NCBI GenBank assembly: GCA_964494205.1
Contig: CAZBRD010000015.1
Span: forward strand, 1 to 64,000
Origin: JBBTCX01 sp964494205
Lineage (GTDB): Bacteria; Planctomycetota; Phycisphaerae; UBA1845
DNA length: 64,000 bases
Direction: 5' to 3'
Positions 35,457 through 44,750 of this stretch are shown here, piece after piece (the stretch's first letter is position 1; each line of letters begins with the position of its first letter). The notes beneath the pieces were generated by a model, which was given only the letters and a program-made list of their open reading frames with translations, made no database searches and had not been told where the DNA came from. Made by a program: the position numbers and the translations under genes.

Positions 35457-36839
35457 ATGGCCATTAACTCATCTTTGCGCACGGGTTTAGGAATTCTCAT
35501 GGTCGCGGCCTCGACAGTCTTTGCACAGGCGCCGAATGCCGGCACTAAAGACCCCGCCCCCGCCGCATCGGCCCCACCAACAAGCAGCAACAAAGAGACC
35601 GCTTTCAAACAGGAGGAACTGGATCAACTCGCAGCGCCGATCTCGTTGTATCCGGACTCACTGATCGCCCAAATCCTCATGGCTTCAACTTACCCCCTGG
35701 AAGTAGTTCAAGCTGATCGTTGGGCGAGCCAGAACAAGCTCAAAGGAGATGAGCTTGCGCGTGAACTGGAGAAACAGACGTGGGACGATAGCGTCAAGTC
35801 ATTAGTTAATTTCCCGCAGGTCCTCTCCATGATGAGTGAGAAGCTCGATTGGACCACGAATCTCGGTGATGCATTTCTCGCCCAACGCAAAGAAGTCATG
35901 GACGCAATCCAGAGACTTCGGCGAAAGGCCAAGGAAAACGGAAATCTCGAATCGAATGAGCAACAAAAAGTCATTGTCGAACCCGCGGCTTCAGCGCCTG
36001 CCGGCGAATCAACGACAACAAAAACGACGGTCACCGAGACATACATCATCGAGTCGGCAGATCCCAAGGTCGTATATGTTCCAACCTACAATCCAACCGT
36101 CGTCTACGGGGCTTGGCCGTACCCCGCTTACCCCCCTTATTACTACTATCCACCAGGTTATGTCGCCGGTACTGCGGCCCTTTCCTTCGGGCTGGGTGTG
36201 TCGGCCGGTGCCGCATGGAGTCATGCGTACGGAGGGTGCAACTGGGGGCATGGTGACGTGGATGTGGATATCGACTCCCGGTCATTCAGTAGCAACCGGG
36301 TTAACAGCTCCCGCACTTCGAACGTGAATAATCTAAATACCAACAGGCAGGGCAATCGTAGCTCCTGGCAGCACGATCCTTCCCATCGAAAAGGAACCTC
36401 GTATCGCGATCAAGGCACTGCAAATAAGTTCGGCGGCGCGTCCAAAAAAGATGTTGCACAGGCGCGAGATTCATTCCGGGGGCGCGCCGAATCCGGACGA
36501 CAGGATATCGCCCGAGGAGGGGCCGATCAGTTCAAGGGTGGACAATCACCATCTGCAGCCACAAGAGACGTATCCGATCGAGGCGGCCCCGGCAATCGCG
36601 AACAGTCAGCGGATCGGAATAGAGCGGGCGGACAAGACAGATCCGCCCAAGGGCAGGGAAACCGCGGGGGCGCGTTTGACGATGTGGGAAAGGGAAGCAG
36701 CACCCGAAAAGAAAGTCAACGCGGCCAGGCGAGCCGTTCCAGCCCATCACGGACTGGAGGGTCGCGTTCCGCTTCCGGTGGAGGTATGTCGCGAGGCGGA
36801 GGTTCTCGTGGGGGAGGTCGTGGCGGTGGCCGACGATAG
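35457..36839 (+). CDS. Exported DUF3300 protein
   Basis: 460 residues. A signal peptide ends near VFAQAP. The DUF3300 core (about 55-250) has FKQEELDQLAAPISLYPDSL, QILMASTYPLEVVQADRW and DPKVVYVPTYNPTVVYGAW with a run of Tyr/Pro (PYPAYPPYYYYPPG). The last 170 residues are low-complexity, rich in Arg, Gly, Ser and Gln, like an intrinsically disordered or surface-binding tail. AAGGAAATTCTC precedes the ATG. Members of this family are widespread in bacteria and have no established function. It stands alone in this region, 180 bp after the serine dehydratase remnant. Confidence 0.87.
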   Translation: MAINSSLRTGLGILMVAASTVFAQAPNAGTKDPAPAASAPPTSSNKETAFKQEELDQLAAPISLYPDSLIAQILMASTYPLEVVQADRWASQNKLKGDELARELEKQTWDDSVKSLVNFPQVLSMMSEKLDWTTNLGDAFLAQRKEVMDAIQRLRRKAKENGNLESNEQQKVIVEPAASAPAGESTTTKTTVTETYIIESADPKVVYVPTYNPTVVYGAWPYPAYPPYYYYPPGYVAGTAALSFGLGVSAGAAWSHAYGGCNWGHGDVDVDIDSRSFSSNRVNSSRTSNVNNLNTNRQGNRSSWQHDPSHRKGTSYRDQGTANKFGGASKKDVAQARDSFRGRAESGRQDIARGGADQFKGGQSPSAATRDVSDRGGPGNREQSADRNRAGGQDRSAQGQGNRGGAFDDVGKGSSTRKESQRGQASRSSPSRTGGSRSASGGGMSRGGGSRGGGRGGGRR

Positions 36840-37097
36840 ATCACAGCAACTGGTGCAAAGTGCCTATTGAGCCGAGTGATCTTTATGGTTTGGCGAAACG
36901 TTGACGGCAGTCCAACCACCATGAGTCGTTGGCTACGGGCTATAAACTCGCGCAAGAGCTGAACCCATCTGCTGAGCGACCAGTTAGGAAACCTACTTTG
37001 CGAGATCCAGTGCTACTGCGAGTCGAGGGGCATTCGTTCCAAAATCGCATAGCTCATTGCCGTGCAAACGATGTCGCGAATTGAGACGGGCATCGCC

Positions 37098-38693
37098 ATG
37101 TCTTACGCCAACGCCACGGTACGGAGCACCTTGGGTGTCGTCTTGCGAAATATCGCGCCGATCGTGGTTGCATGCGCGCTGACGAATTGTTCTCGGCCAG
37201 TGGGTCCCGCGCAATTACAGGGGTCGCATGCCAATCAGTCGGCACAAGTTGTCACATCGCCCAAGATTTGGGATGACAATGAACTCGCAACGTGGGCAGT
37301 GTCGGTCGCCGGGCTCGGTGTGCCGCCGAGTTTTCTGAGTGAAAAAGAATATTACGCGCTTCCTGTCGACAATCTTCGCACATACCCGGTTTATCATCCC
37401 GACTACGAACCCTCCGGTTATCGCGCATGGCTCAAAAAACAGGGCCCGCAGCCGCTCATCATGCCCGAAAGGCTTAAGACTGATTTGGATTGGATCTCTG
37501 CAGGAAAGCGAGTCTTTGAAGAACTCGACATCGCGATCTCGCGCACAGACGACCCCATCGTGCTCGATCATTTCAGCGATGCAGCAGCCATCGACTTTTA
37601 TCGAGATGAACATGGAGACGTCCTCGACAAGAATGGAGTCATACTCACATACCGTTGGGTCGTAGACACAGACAACAAGCTGAAAATAAGTCTTTCCAGC
37701 TGCTCCTCATGCCACACCCAGTTGATGCCCGACGGAAGTCTGCTAGCTGGGGCTCCTTCAAACTATGATCTTTCATTTTCGCCGGCGGCGGATTTCCTCC
37801 TGGCGAAACTCAAGAAGAGCACCGTGTCAGAAGGGGAAAACTTTTATGCCCAATTCGGCGTTCCTTGGCGCGAGGACGACATCCATGCGCGATTCAGAGA
37901 AATGAGCGATGAAGACCTGAAGACCTTCAGGACTCTGGAGTCCGGTGGCGTGGTCGGCTCGTACTTTGCTCGATTCAACGGCAGTCCATTCTTCACCACT
38001 CGAATGGGCGACCTCATTGGCGTAAAGGACTACCGCTACCTGGAAACGACGGCTACACACTTGAATCGAGGACCGGCAGACATTGCAAGGTATTGCACGC
38101 TTGTCGAATTCGCCGACGTCGGCGCCTTCGGATCTCATCACATGGTGACCCCGGAGGGTGTGCTTCGAGTCCGCCCCCCGGATGAGGCTATGTATGCTAT
38201 GGCACTGTATCTCTACTCGCTCAAACCGCCGCCGAGTCCTTATCCATTCAACGCAAACGCGCAACGAGGAAAGACGATTTTCGAGTCCGAAGGTTGCAAT
38301 GAGTGTCATACTCCGCCGACCTATACAAACAACAAACTTGTAGCGGTGCCTGGATTCGAGCCATCGATGGATGATTTACAATCGGATCGACTGGATATTT
38401 CGACGCGCCGCGTAGGAACCGATCCGGGCCTCGCTCTACAGACCCGAAAAGGAACGGGATATTACAGAATCCCTTCGCTTCGCGGCGCTTGGTATCGCAT
38501 ATCGTTTGAGCATTCGGGATCCATCGGCTCGTTAGAGGATTGGTTTGATCCGAGACGGCTGCGGGATGACTATGTGCCCAGCGGCTGGCGCGGACCGGGG
38601 ATCAACGCGCGCGCCGTGCCAGGACATCCGTTTGGCCATGACCTGTCAGATGAAGACAAGGCCGCGCTGATCGCGTTCTTGCGGACACTGTAG
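37098..38693 (+). CDS. Diheme c-type cytochrome (exported)
   Basis: About 531 residues. The N-terminus (LRNIAPIVVACALTNC) is a lipoprotein-like signal; starts at 37062 and 37074 are also possible. Two c-heme motifs: CSSCH near residue 202 and CNECH near 400. The second half follows the di-heme cytochrome c peroxidase/MauG-like pattern: RGKTIFESEGCNECH, TRKGTGYYRIPSLRGAWYR, FEHSGSIGSLEDWFDPRRL and HDLSDEDKAALIAFLRTL. The first half is unlike usual peroxidase N-domains and longer. Expected in the periplasm with covalent haem, as electron acceptor or oxidase. No quinol oxidase or partner cytochrome is near. Confidence 0.87.
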   Translation: MSYANATVRSTLGVVLRNIAPIVVACALTNCSRPVGPAQLQGSHANQSAQVVTSPKIWDDNELATWAVSVAGLGVPPSFLSEKEYYALPVDNLRTYPVYHPDYEPSGYRAWLKKQGPQPLIMPERLKTDLDWISAGKRVFEELDIAISRTDDPIVLDHFSDAAAIDFYRDEHGDVLDKNGVILTYRWVVDTDNKLKISLSSCSSCHTQLMPDGSLLAGAPSNYDLSFSPAADFLLAKLKKSTVSEGENFYAQFGVPWREDDIHARFREMSDEDLKTFRTLESGGVVGSYFARFNGSPFFTTRMGDLIGVKDYRYLETTATHLNRGPADIARYCTLVEFADVGAFGSHHMVTPEGVLRVRPPDEAMYAMALYLYSLKPPPSPYPFNANAQRGKTIFESEGCNECHTPPTYTNNKLVAVPGFEPSMDDLQSDRLDISTRRVGTDPGLALQTRKGTGYYRIPSLRGAWYRISFEHSGSIGSLEDWFDPRRLRDDYVPSGWRGPGINARAVPGHPFGHDLSDEDKAALIAFLRTL

Positions 38694-38990
38694 GAACGAG
38701 TATTGCAGCAATTTGGGCCACTTATCTTAAGCAGTACATCCAATGTAGATTTCGACTTGGGCGGAGTTCGCATTTAGAAGATATAAGACACTTGACTTTC
38801 AGTTCTAGCACAGGCTATCGCAACTGTTGCAGCGTTTACATAGGCGCGTTAGATTACGTACTCAGTTCTTGCGATTCTAGGAGACGACATTGCAATCGCT
38901 TGCGAAAACCAGGTATCTCCGCCTTCGACCTTGGCACATTCAGTTCGTCGACTCTGGCGCTGAAGCGCCTTCACTTTTTGGAGCCATATC

Positions 38991-39278
38991 ATGGATATCG
39001 TCAGCTTGCTTATCAGCTTGGTATGTGGCGCCGTAGGCGGAAACGTCGCAGGCGCCGCCATGAAAGACAAAAGCCTAGGAACAGCCGGTAACTCGCTCGC
39101 CGGCATCTTCGGCGGCGGAATCGGCGGTGTCATCTTGCAGGTTCTGGGGCTGGCTGGTCATGCCGGCGGTGGTCTGGATCCTGCGTCGATCGCCACCAAC
39201 GTAGGTGGCGGCGGCGCGGGCGGCGCGATCCTTCTGATCATTGTTTCGATCATCAAGCAAGCAATGAACAAGAAGTGA
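38991..39278 (+). CDS. Small Gly-rich membrane protein
   Basis: 95 residues with hydrophobic segments at 1-24 (MDIVSLLISLVCGAVGGNVAG) and about 75-90 (GAILLIIVSIIKQA), joined by Gly/Ala-rich stretches (FGGGIGGVILQVLGLAG). GGAG lies 9 bases before the ATG. Resembles small bacterial proteins with Gly-rich membrane helices, but I cannot name a family with confidence. The neighbouring genes suggest no role. The 297 bp before it are non-coding as far as I can see. Confidence 0.7.
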   Translation: MDIVSLLISLVCGAVGGNVAGAAMKDKSLGTAGNSLAGIFGGGIGGVILQVLGLAGHAGGGLDPASIATNVGGGGAGGAILLIIVSIIKQAMNKK

Positions 39279-39539
39279 TAGGGAGCACGTGGGTCTGACC
39301 CGCGAGGCGCTAGTCCCGTCTCGCCTGATTGCAATCGCTTAGCTGCATCCGTAAATGCAGGTCCCGGTCAGTTGCCGCGACATTCGGTCGCGCTCTGTTA
39401 ATGTATGGATGCCTTTCAAGGTATTGAAGCCCGTGGCGCCTTGCCGCAATGGGTTCCTTTCGGCTTTTTTCCCAGCTATACTGAGTACTTAGTTGCGTCC
39501 CGAGCAACAAATTCCTCGTGATGCACAGACGCCAAGCAG

Positions 39540-40037
39540 ATGAGCGACGAGAAGAAAAAAGATGGTTTCGATGCGGAGGCCGAACTCGAACGGGAAATCC
39601 GCAAGGATCAGAAATTCTCCATGGGTGCAGCCATCGGCCGTCTGGCGGGTCCAGGAATAATGAAGGGCGCGTCGCCGATCGCACGCAAGCAGCAGGTTGA
39701 AACGGAAATTGGAGAGTGGCTGAGACGAGAATTGATGGATCCTGGGGATGCTTTGGGTGTCGTTGTCCTGCGACATGTGAAGGAGAGCGAAGCTCTGCTC
39801 AGCAACTATGATCAGCCGCTTGTCGTATTGTCCATGTGTCTCCAGTCGATCATCAACTCTGATGGTCTCCTAGAAGACTTAGTACGTGAGGTTGACACCG
39901 AGTGGGGTAAAATCGTTGGCGAACGGCCCTACTTCGAGCAACAAGGCGTTTCGCCGAATCCTGCCGACCCTTACACTGTCGAGTCTGTCCGCGTCAAGTT
40001 GTCTGAGCTGATTGAGAAATTGATAGGCGCCGCATAG
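39540..40037 (+). CDS. Conserved-looking hypothetical soluble protein
   Basis: 165 residues, strongly helical and charged, with no signal peptide or membrane helix. Segments such as RKQQVETEIGEWLRRELMD and SLQSIINSDGLLEDLV suggest two helical bundles. Codon use and start context look like a real gene, but no domain is recognised. It lies downstream of the small Gly-rich membrane protein by 261 bp in the same orientation. Confidence 0.65.
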   Translation: MSDEKKKDGFDAEAELEREIRKDQKFSMGAAIGRLAGPGIMKGASPIARKQQVETEIGEWLRRELMDPGDALGVVVLRHVKESEALLSNYDQPLVVLSMCLQSIINSDGLLEDLVREVDTEWGKIVGERPYFEQQGVSPNPADPYTVESVRVKLSELIEKLIGAA

Positions 40038-40083
40038 GCGAAATCCTTCGACGCGAACCGATATCCGCACGACCACCAGCGCG

Positions 40084-40245
40084 ATGTATCAACTTCGGAA
40101 ATTCTCGAGTCGACACCGAGCTCTGGTTGCAGCGATGACAGCGACGGTTGGGTTATTAATACTCGGCATTGGGAGAACCGGTTTGGGAATGGTCTATGCC
40201 AGACATGCTCAAAACACCGCCGATGTGACCTGCCCCCACGGATGA
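40084..40245 (+). CDS. Possible 53-residue membrane peptide
   Basis: An open frame MYQLRKFSSRHRALVAAM... with a basic N-terminus, one hydrophobic stretch (TATVGLLILGIGRTGLGMV) and a short tail ending CPHG. The N-in basic plus hydrophobic pattern is protein-like. There is no clear ribosome binding site. It may be the remains of a longer gene cut by the IS21 insertion that starts 170 bp later. Confidence 0.3.
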   Translation: MYQLRKFSSRHRALVAAMTATVGLLILGIGRTGLGMVYARHAQNTADVTCPHG

Positions 40246-40284
40246 TACCACCTCAAGTGTTAGTCCGCGCGTCCGTTTTCGATG

Positions 40285-40342
40285 TCGAGCGGCGGGCGAA
40301 GCGAAGTCACTGCGCAGCGTAGCTCTGCCCGCCGCGGCTCGA
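40285..40342. repeat. Long-loop inverted repeat
   Basis: TCGAGC-GGCGGGC (40285-40297) faces GCCCGCC-gcg-GCTCGA (40327-40342) over a 29-nt loop. One 3-nt bulge interrupts the right arm. It lies between the small peptide frame and the left end of the IS21 derivative. Confidence 0.5.
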
Positions 40343-40419
40343 TGGCGATCGCTTCTAGCGCCGGCGGACGATAGCCCTAAGCGCTGTGCGTAACTTTACG
40401 TCATTGGCGGAGTGTCATC

Positions 40420-41256
40420 TATCAGTTGAGAACCGGCCGTGTGTTATCGAATCAAAACCGGCCAGGGTTTGTGCCTTGGGTATACCTCATGTCAATGGTT
40501 CCGTTCAAGCCTCGGCGGTCAGCGCCTCGGCTTTTCGGTCGGGTTCCTTGCGCGAGCCGCTGAGGACCATGCGGAAGACGTGGGTCTTGCGTCGGCGCGT
40601 CTTAACGCCCAGAGGAAGTGTTTCACCTTCGGGAATGATTACCGGCGCGCCGGCGCCGAAGTCGCCCTGGGCCTCTTCACCGGGCGGCGCCTCCATGCGC
40701 CGAAACGGCAGCGGAGTTTTTGACTGCAACCGCCGCACGAAGCGCTGTACGGACTGATACCCATCGGCGAAGCCGTGCTCGCTGACCAGATCCTGCCAGA
40801 TGCGCTGCGCCGAGAGCCCATCCTCCAGCTTGCCGACAATGACCTCCCGATAGGGCGCACACTGGCTCTGGCGACCCGCCAAGCCGGTGATCGAAATGGC
40901 CGGTTTTGGCTCTTCGACACCGGGAGTCGCAACGACAGCCACGGACTCCCGTTCATCCAAGCCGGTGATCGGAATGGTCGGTTTTGAAATCGATTCGGGC
41001 GGCGGATGCGCCGGGGTCGGCTCACCGCGAGCCAGTTTTACATAGCGAGACACCGTCTCTCGATGCACGCCCAGCTCGCGCGCGATGCGTCGCCGCGACC
41101 AGCCGCGCCGGACCAAAACCAGAATTGCCTGCTGCTCCGCCATCCCGAGTTGGTTCGCCATGATCGTCCTCCCGCTCCAAAGCAGAAGAACGTATCCGGC
41201 GAACCATCGCCTCCTCGATATGGCCGGTTCTCAACTGATAATCACTGGCCGGTTTT
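40420..41256. mobile_element. Internally deleted IS21-family element, both ends kept
   Basis: The left end has TATCAGTTGAGAACCGGCC (40420-40438) then AAAACCGGCC (40454-40463); the right end has the same blocks in inverted orientation, GGCCGGTTCTCAACTGATA (41222-41240) and CTGGCCGGTTTT (41245-41256). Their order relative to the outside differs between ends, as in multi-repeat IS21 termini. Between them is only an N-terminal istA fragment; the rest of istA and all of istB are missing. The length is about 0.84 kb against about 2-2.5 kb for IS21 members. It could still be mobilised by an intact relative elsewhere. Confidence 0.8.
40505..41161 (-). pseudogene. istA: IS21 transposase (IstA) N-terminal fragment
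   Basis: 218 residues: a helix-turn-helix (RRRIARELGVHRETVSRYVK), then CAPYREVIVGKLEDGLSAQR, LPFRRMEAPPGEEAQGDFGA with the first Asp of the DDE triad, and THVFRMVLSGSRK. Full IstA proteins have about 500 residues with two more acidic residues; here the frame ends soon after the first Asp and istB is absent. A duplicated segment (PITGLDERESV and SITGLAGRQSQ) is present before the catalytic core. Inactive by itself. Confidence 0.85.
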
Positions 41257-41475
41257 GGGGGATAGATGACAGTCTGATGGCGCTGCGTCGACGTCTCCGA
41301 AGCCGCTCCGCGCGCTTTCGATACTCAGCCCGTGATTCACGCGCTCCGTTCGGTATCAAGTTGGCGTCGATCATGTTGCGGAATGGAACGAATTGGCCAG
41401 GCCGGATCAGAGGGCGCGGCGAGGCAAAACGGTTTCAACGGTACCTATCGCCCTGTGGAACTCCAGCCGGTGCTC

Positions 41476-42087
41476 TTATTGGACAACTCGTCCATACCAG
41501 GACATCAGAATAGAGTACGCCTCTTCAAGCGAGCTACCAAAACTCAGTATTCCACCCTCATGTCCGCCCATGGCAATGATCTTACACACGCGGCCGCAAT
41601 CTGGAGCAAGAAGCCGCTTGACCTCTTCTCCCATCTCCGGCGTGCCGTAGGGAACCGCTCGATCAGTCGTCGGCACACATTCGCGAATCAGGTGGCGCCA
41701 AAGGACTTGATGATGTGCGTGAATCACCGCTTGAATACGTCGGTCTGACTCGTAAATCGCCCAATGAGTCAAAGACTCAGACGACGCTTTTGCTGCACCG
41801 GAATATCGAAGACGATTTTGCCGAAGATCCGCAGTGACAACGAGAGAGATGTGCTCAGGACGAAGCGTAACCAATCCCCCCGTCTGTGTTCCAGTGATAT
41901 AGAACTGGTCTGATCCGACTATGCGTCTACTAACGTTTCCGAAACCAACACCGTCTGTGTCTTGTCCGATGAGTTGCACGAGAAAGAGCTTTTGTCGTAC
42001 AACGAGCAAATCTTCCACTTGCGCCTGTTCCGGTGGTGGACCACCTGTTAGTTCGCACTGGAACTTGATATATCCATCGTGGGTCAT
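41476..42087 (-). CDS. Class II aldolase / MtnB-like sugar-phosphate lyase
   Basis: 203 residues from the ATG at 42087, preceded by AAGGGACC. Class II aldolase/adducin fold: GTQTGGLVTLRPEHISLV, metal-binding HAHH in AVIHAHHQVLW and the later His in AMGGHEGGILSFG. The gene begins 10 bp after an MtnA-like isomerase gene on the same strand, so the product probably acts on the isomerised ribulose-1-phosphate: as dehydratase MtnB in methionine salvage, or as an aldolase in 5-deoxyribose disposal (DHAP shunt). No other salvage genes (mtnC, mtnD, mtnK) are seen, which favours the aldolase reading slightly. Confidence 0.82.
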   Translation of the reverse strand: MTHDGYIKFQCELTGGPPPEQAQVEDLLVVRQKLFLVQLIGQDTDGVGFGNVSRRIVGSDQFYITGTQTGGLVTLRPEHISLVVTADLRQNRLRYSGAAKASSESLTHWAIYESDRRIQAVIHAHHQVLWRHLIRECVPTTDRAVPYGTPEMGEEVKRLLAPDCGRVCKIIAMGGHEGGILSFGSSLEEAYSILMSWYGRVVQ

Positions 42088-42097
42088 GCTGGTCCCT

Positions 42098-43225
42098 TCA
42101 CGACCTGCTCGCCACTCGCTGCTCAGGATACAGCTCGAGCAGGCCCGGTTCGGTCGCCGGGCACTCTCCTCGCTCCGATATGAATCCAGTGATAAGTGAT
42201 GCTGGCGTGACATCAAAAGCAAAGTTCATCGCTGCGGTCTGCGCTGTTGTAATCAGCGCTCTTTGTTCGCGTTGATCGACTAGACCCTCAACATACTTCA
42301 CCTCATCTGCATCTCGCACTTCTATTGGGATCTCCCGCAACCCGTCGCGCATCGTCCAATCGATCGTGGAAGACGGAAACGCGACATAGAAAGGAATATC
42401 GTTGGCCCGCGCCGCAAGGGCCTTCAGGTAGGTGCCAACCTTGTTGGCCACATCGCCTTGCCGCGTCACTCGGTCGGCTCCGACAATGACAAAATCGACC
42501 ATCCCATGTTGCATCAGATGCCCCGCAGCACTATCAACCACCAGTGTATGGGGAACCTCCTGCTCGCCGAGCTCCCAGGCGGTAAGCCTGGCACCCTGAT
42601 TCCGCGGACGTGTTTCGCTGACCCATACGTGGATATTGATCCCTTGGTCAAATGCCGCGTAGATGGGAGCAGTGGCCGTACCATAATCAACGCACGCAAG
42701 CCAACCGGCATTACAGTGGGTAAGGATGTTCACTCGTTGCCCATGTTTTTTTCTTGAAATTGCCTTGATGATTTCTAAGCCGTGATTGGCAATTGCCCGT
42801 GAACGGTTCACCTCGTCCTCGGCAATGGCATCAGCCGATTGAAGCGAAAGCTTGAGCCGCTCCTCGGGGGTGTCTGCGTTGTCCATCGCAGCCAGTACTT
42901 GATGGACTCCCCAAGCAAGGTTTACGGCGGTCGGGCGAGCAAGTTTGAGCGCTGTAGAGCCTTGCTGGAGCAGTCGGTCAAATTCCTCACGCTGCCCTCC
43001 GCTCTTCGCAAACGCCTCGCGCACGACGAGATACATTCCGTAGGCGGCAATTGATCCAAGGAGAATTGCGCCGCGGACGTGCATGTCGCGAATTGCTTGG
43101 ACCGTTTCCTGGACAGTCTGCAGTTGCTCAATCACCAGGCGATGCGGAAGAAAGCGTTGATCGATGATACACAACGCGTCTGCCTCGCGCCAAACCGTGC
43201 GGTAGTGCTTTCCGCTGATTCTCAT
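42098..43225 (-). CDS. mtnA: MtnA-like S-methyl-5-thioribose-1-phosphate isomerase (divergent)
   Basis: 375 residues, eIF2B-related fold. Catalytic Cys in NILTHCNAGWLACVDYGTAT and Asp in VIVGADRVTRQGDVANKVGT are present, as are IDWTMRDGLREIPIEVRDAD and VRGAILLGSIAAYGMYL. The last one reads VRGAPAIG in ordinary MtnA, so this is a divergent branch that may prefer 5-deoxyribose-1-phosphate or another aldose phosphate. It converts aldose- to ketose-1-phosphates in the cytoplasm. It is transcribed with the class II aldolase 10 bp downstream. The sequence is complete. Confidence 0.85.
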   Translation of the reverse strand: MRISGKHYRTVWREADALCIIDQRFLPHRLVIEQLQTVQETVQAIRDMHVRGAILLGSIAAYGMYLVVREAFAKSGGQREEFDRLLQQGSTALKLARPTAVNLAWGVHQVLAAMDNADTPEERLKLSLQSADAIAEDEVNRSRAIANHGLEIIKAISRKKHGQRVNILTHCNAGWLACVDYGTATAPIYAAFDQGINIHVWVSETRPRNQGARLTAWELGEQEVPHTLVVDSAAGHLMQHGMVDFVIVGADRVTRQGDVANKVGTYLKALAARANDIPFYVAFPSSTIDWTMRDGLREIPIEVRDADEVKYVEGLVDQREQRALITTAQTAAMNFAFDVTPASLITGFISERGECPATEPGLLELYPEQRVASRS

Positions 43226-43727
43226 GATCGCCCTCCAGATTTGCTGTCCTGGAATCTTCTATCGCCGAGCGGCTCTCCCAATCAAAATGAAAGGAAGGCC
43301 TCTGTTGCCTGGTAATTCAGCGAAAAAACTCGACACTCTCGGGATCGCCGTTGAATCGCACTATAAGCCCGTCTGCGTCTCGGTGATCCTGCCCTGCGAG
43401 GCCGAGTCGAGCAACAAGACGCTAGGCCAGCACAAGTTAAGCAAACACTCGAGATCGCCGGATAGCGGCGCAATGTTCACCTTTCGCCGCCGGTCGCAGT
43501 AGATTACCCAACAGTTGCTGTGCGCTGAAGTGCGAGTTCAACCTGCCGTCCCGAATATTCCAGGTACTCGTTGAACGCCGCATCCAATCGAGCATCAGCA
43601 CAATGTGCGACTCTTGCAATTCTTCGCGATCGCCTGCGTTTTTTAGCGTATCCGAACGGCATTACCAGCGCCAGATGATAGTGTCACCACACATCAAATG
43701 ACGAGAGGCGAATGGAGTGCCGCAGGG
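43226..43727. other. Gap with a decayed palindrome
   Basis: 502 bp without a convincing gene. Near 43660-43700 a stretch cattaccagcgccagatgatagtg resembles the palindromic block at 20180-20218 (tattaccaccgccaagtggtagtg) with several changes. It may be a worn copy of the same element. The rest is featureless apart from holding the promoter of the mtnA unit. Confidence 0.4.
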
Positions 43728-44672
43728 TCAAACCTTAGTCCAGCCCGCCGACTGAAAGAGTCGATCAGCAAATTGCTCGATCATTGGCCGATGAGCAAGC
43801 TGTTTTCGCCACTCGTGCGGGATAGATGCTTCTCCGTAGTACGCGCCCGCTAGCTGCCCATAGACGGCGGCCGTTGTGTCGGCATCATTTCCGAGATTGG
43901 CGGCAAGCAGGCATCCCTCCGCAAAGGTCGATGAACGATAGAAAGACCACAGAGATGCTTCGAGCGAATTCACCACGTAACCAGTTCCTCTTATCTCAGG
44001 AGGATTCTTATGTTTGAATAAGCCGCAGGCGATTTCGTCAATCTTCGTGGCAAGTTTCGTCGAGTCGCATTCTGGCGCCGGTGAATATCGCTCAGCTAAA
44101 AGCACGTCCTTGGGGACACCAATCAAGGCTCCCACAATGAGGCCGCCGAAGTATCGACATGCATCGACTGCCTCGACCGCCGCATGCGTTGTGCGCGAAC
44201 TGAGCGCACTGTGATTCAACGCTGCCGTAGGGTTCTTTGCGTAGTACATCGGTATGGGAGCTAGGCGCATGATCGATCCGTTCCCCGCTGACCGAGGATC
44301 CGCGCTTCCACAATATGGCTGCTTCGTTTGTTTGAATTTGACCAGTGCGCCGCGTACGGTCATGCCAATGTCAAAGCATGTCCCTGTGCTACTTAAGTGC
44401 CCGTTTCGATACCACATGCAGTAACGAGCGAGTTGATCCGAAGGGTTGAAGCCTTGACACTCAAGAAGGCTCTCTGCCAAGCATAGAGCCATACTTGTGT
44501 CATCGGTCCATTCACCGACCTTTAGCCCAAACGGTCCACCACCTGTCATGCCAGTGACGGTCGGGAATGTTCCAGGGGCCTCAAACTCAACGGATGCTCC
44601 TATCGCATCGCCGATCGCCAAGCCCAGAAGAGCACCGCGATAACGCTGGCCTAATGATGCTTCATTCGACAT
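43728..44672 (-). CDS. ADP-ribosylglycohydrolase (DraG family)
   Basis: 314 residues. Family motifs: GLAIGDAIGASVEFEAPG at the start, WTDDTSMALCLAESLLE with the metal-binding Asp pair, GSIMRLAPIP and NLGNDADTTAAVYGQLAGAYYG with the second metal Asp cluster. Length and motifs are complete, so it should remove ADP-ribose from proteins or nucleic acids, or hydrolyse a related compound, with dinuclear magnesium. No ADP-ribosyltransferase is visible nearby. It stands alone within accessory DNA, so it might be one half of a split toxin-antitoxin or a phage-defence counter-measure, but this is only a guess. Confidence 0.88.
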   Translation of the reverse strand: MSNEASLGQRYRGALLGLAIGDAIGASVEFEAPGTFPTVTGMTGGGPFGLKVGEWTDDTSMALCLAESLLECQGFNPSDQLARYCMWYRNGHLSSTGTCFDIGMTVRGALVKFKQTKQPYCGSADPRSAGNGSIMRLAPIPMYYAKNPTAALNHSALSSRTTHAAVEAVDACRYFGGLIVGALIGVPKDVLLAERYSPAPECDSTKLATKIDEIACGLFKHKNPPEIRGTGYVVNSLEASLWSFYRSSTFAEGCLLAANLGNDADTTAAVYGQLAGAYYGEASIPHEWRKQLAHRPMIEQFADRLFQSAGWTKV

Positions 44673-44750
44673 GCGGGATATTGTAGCAGTTGCAATTATT
44701 GGTGTTGAACAAATTCGCCGAGCGACATCCGGCCTGAACTAGGCCCTGTC

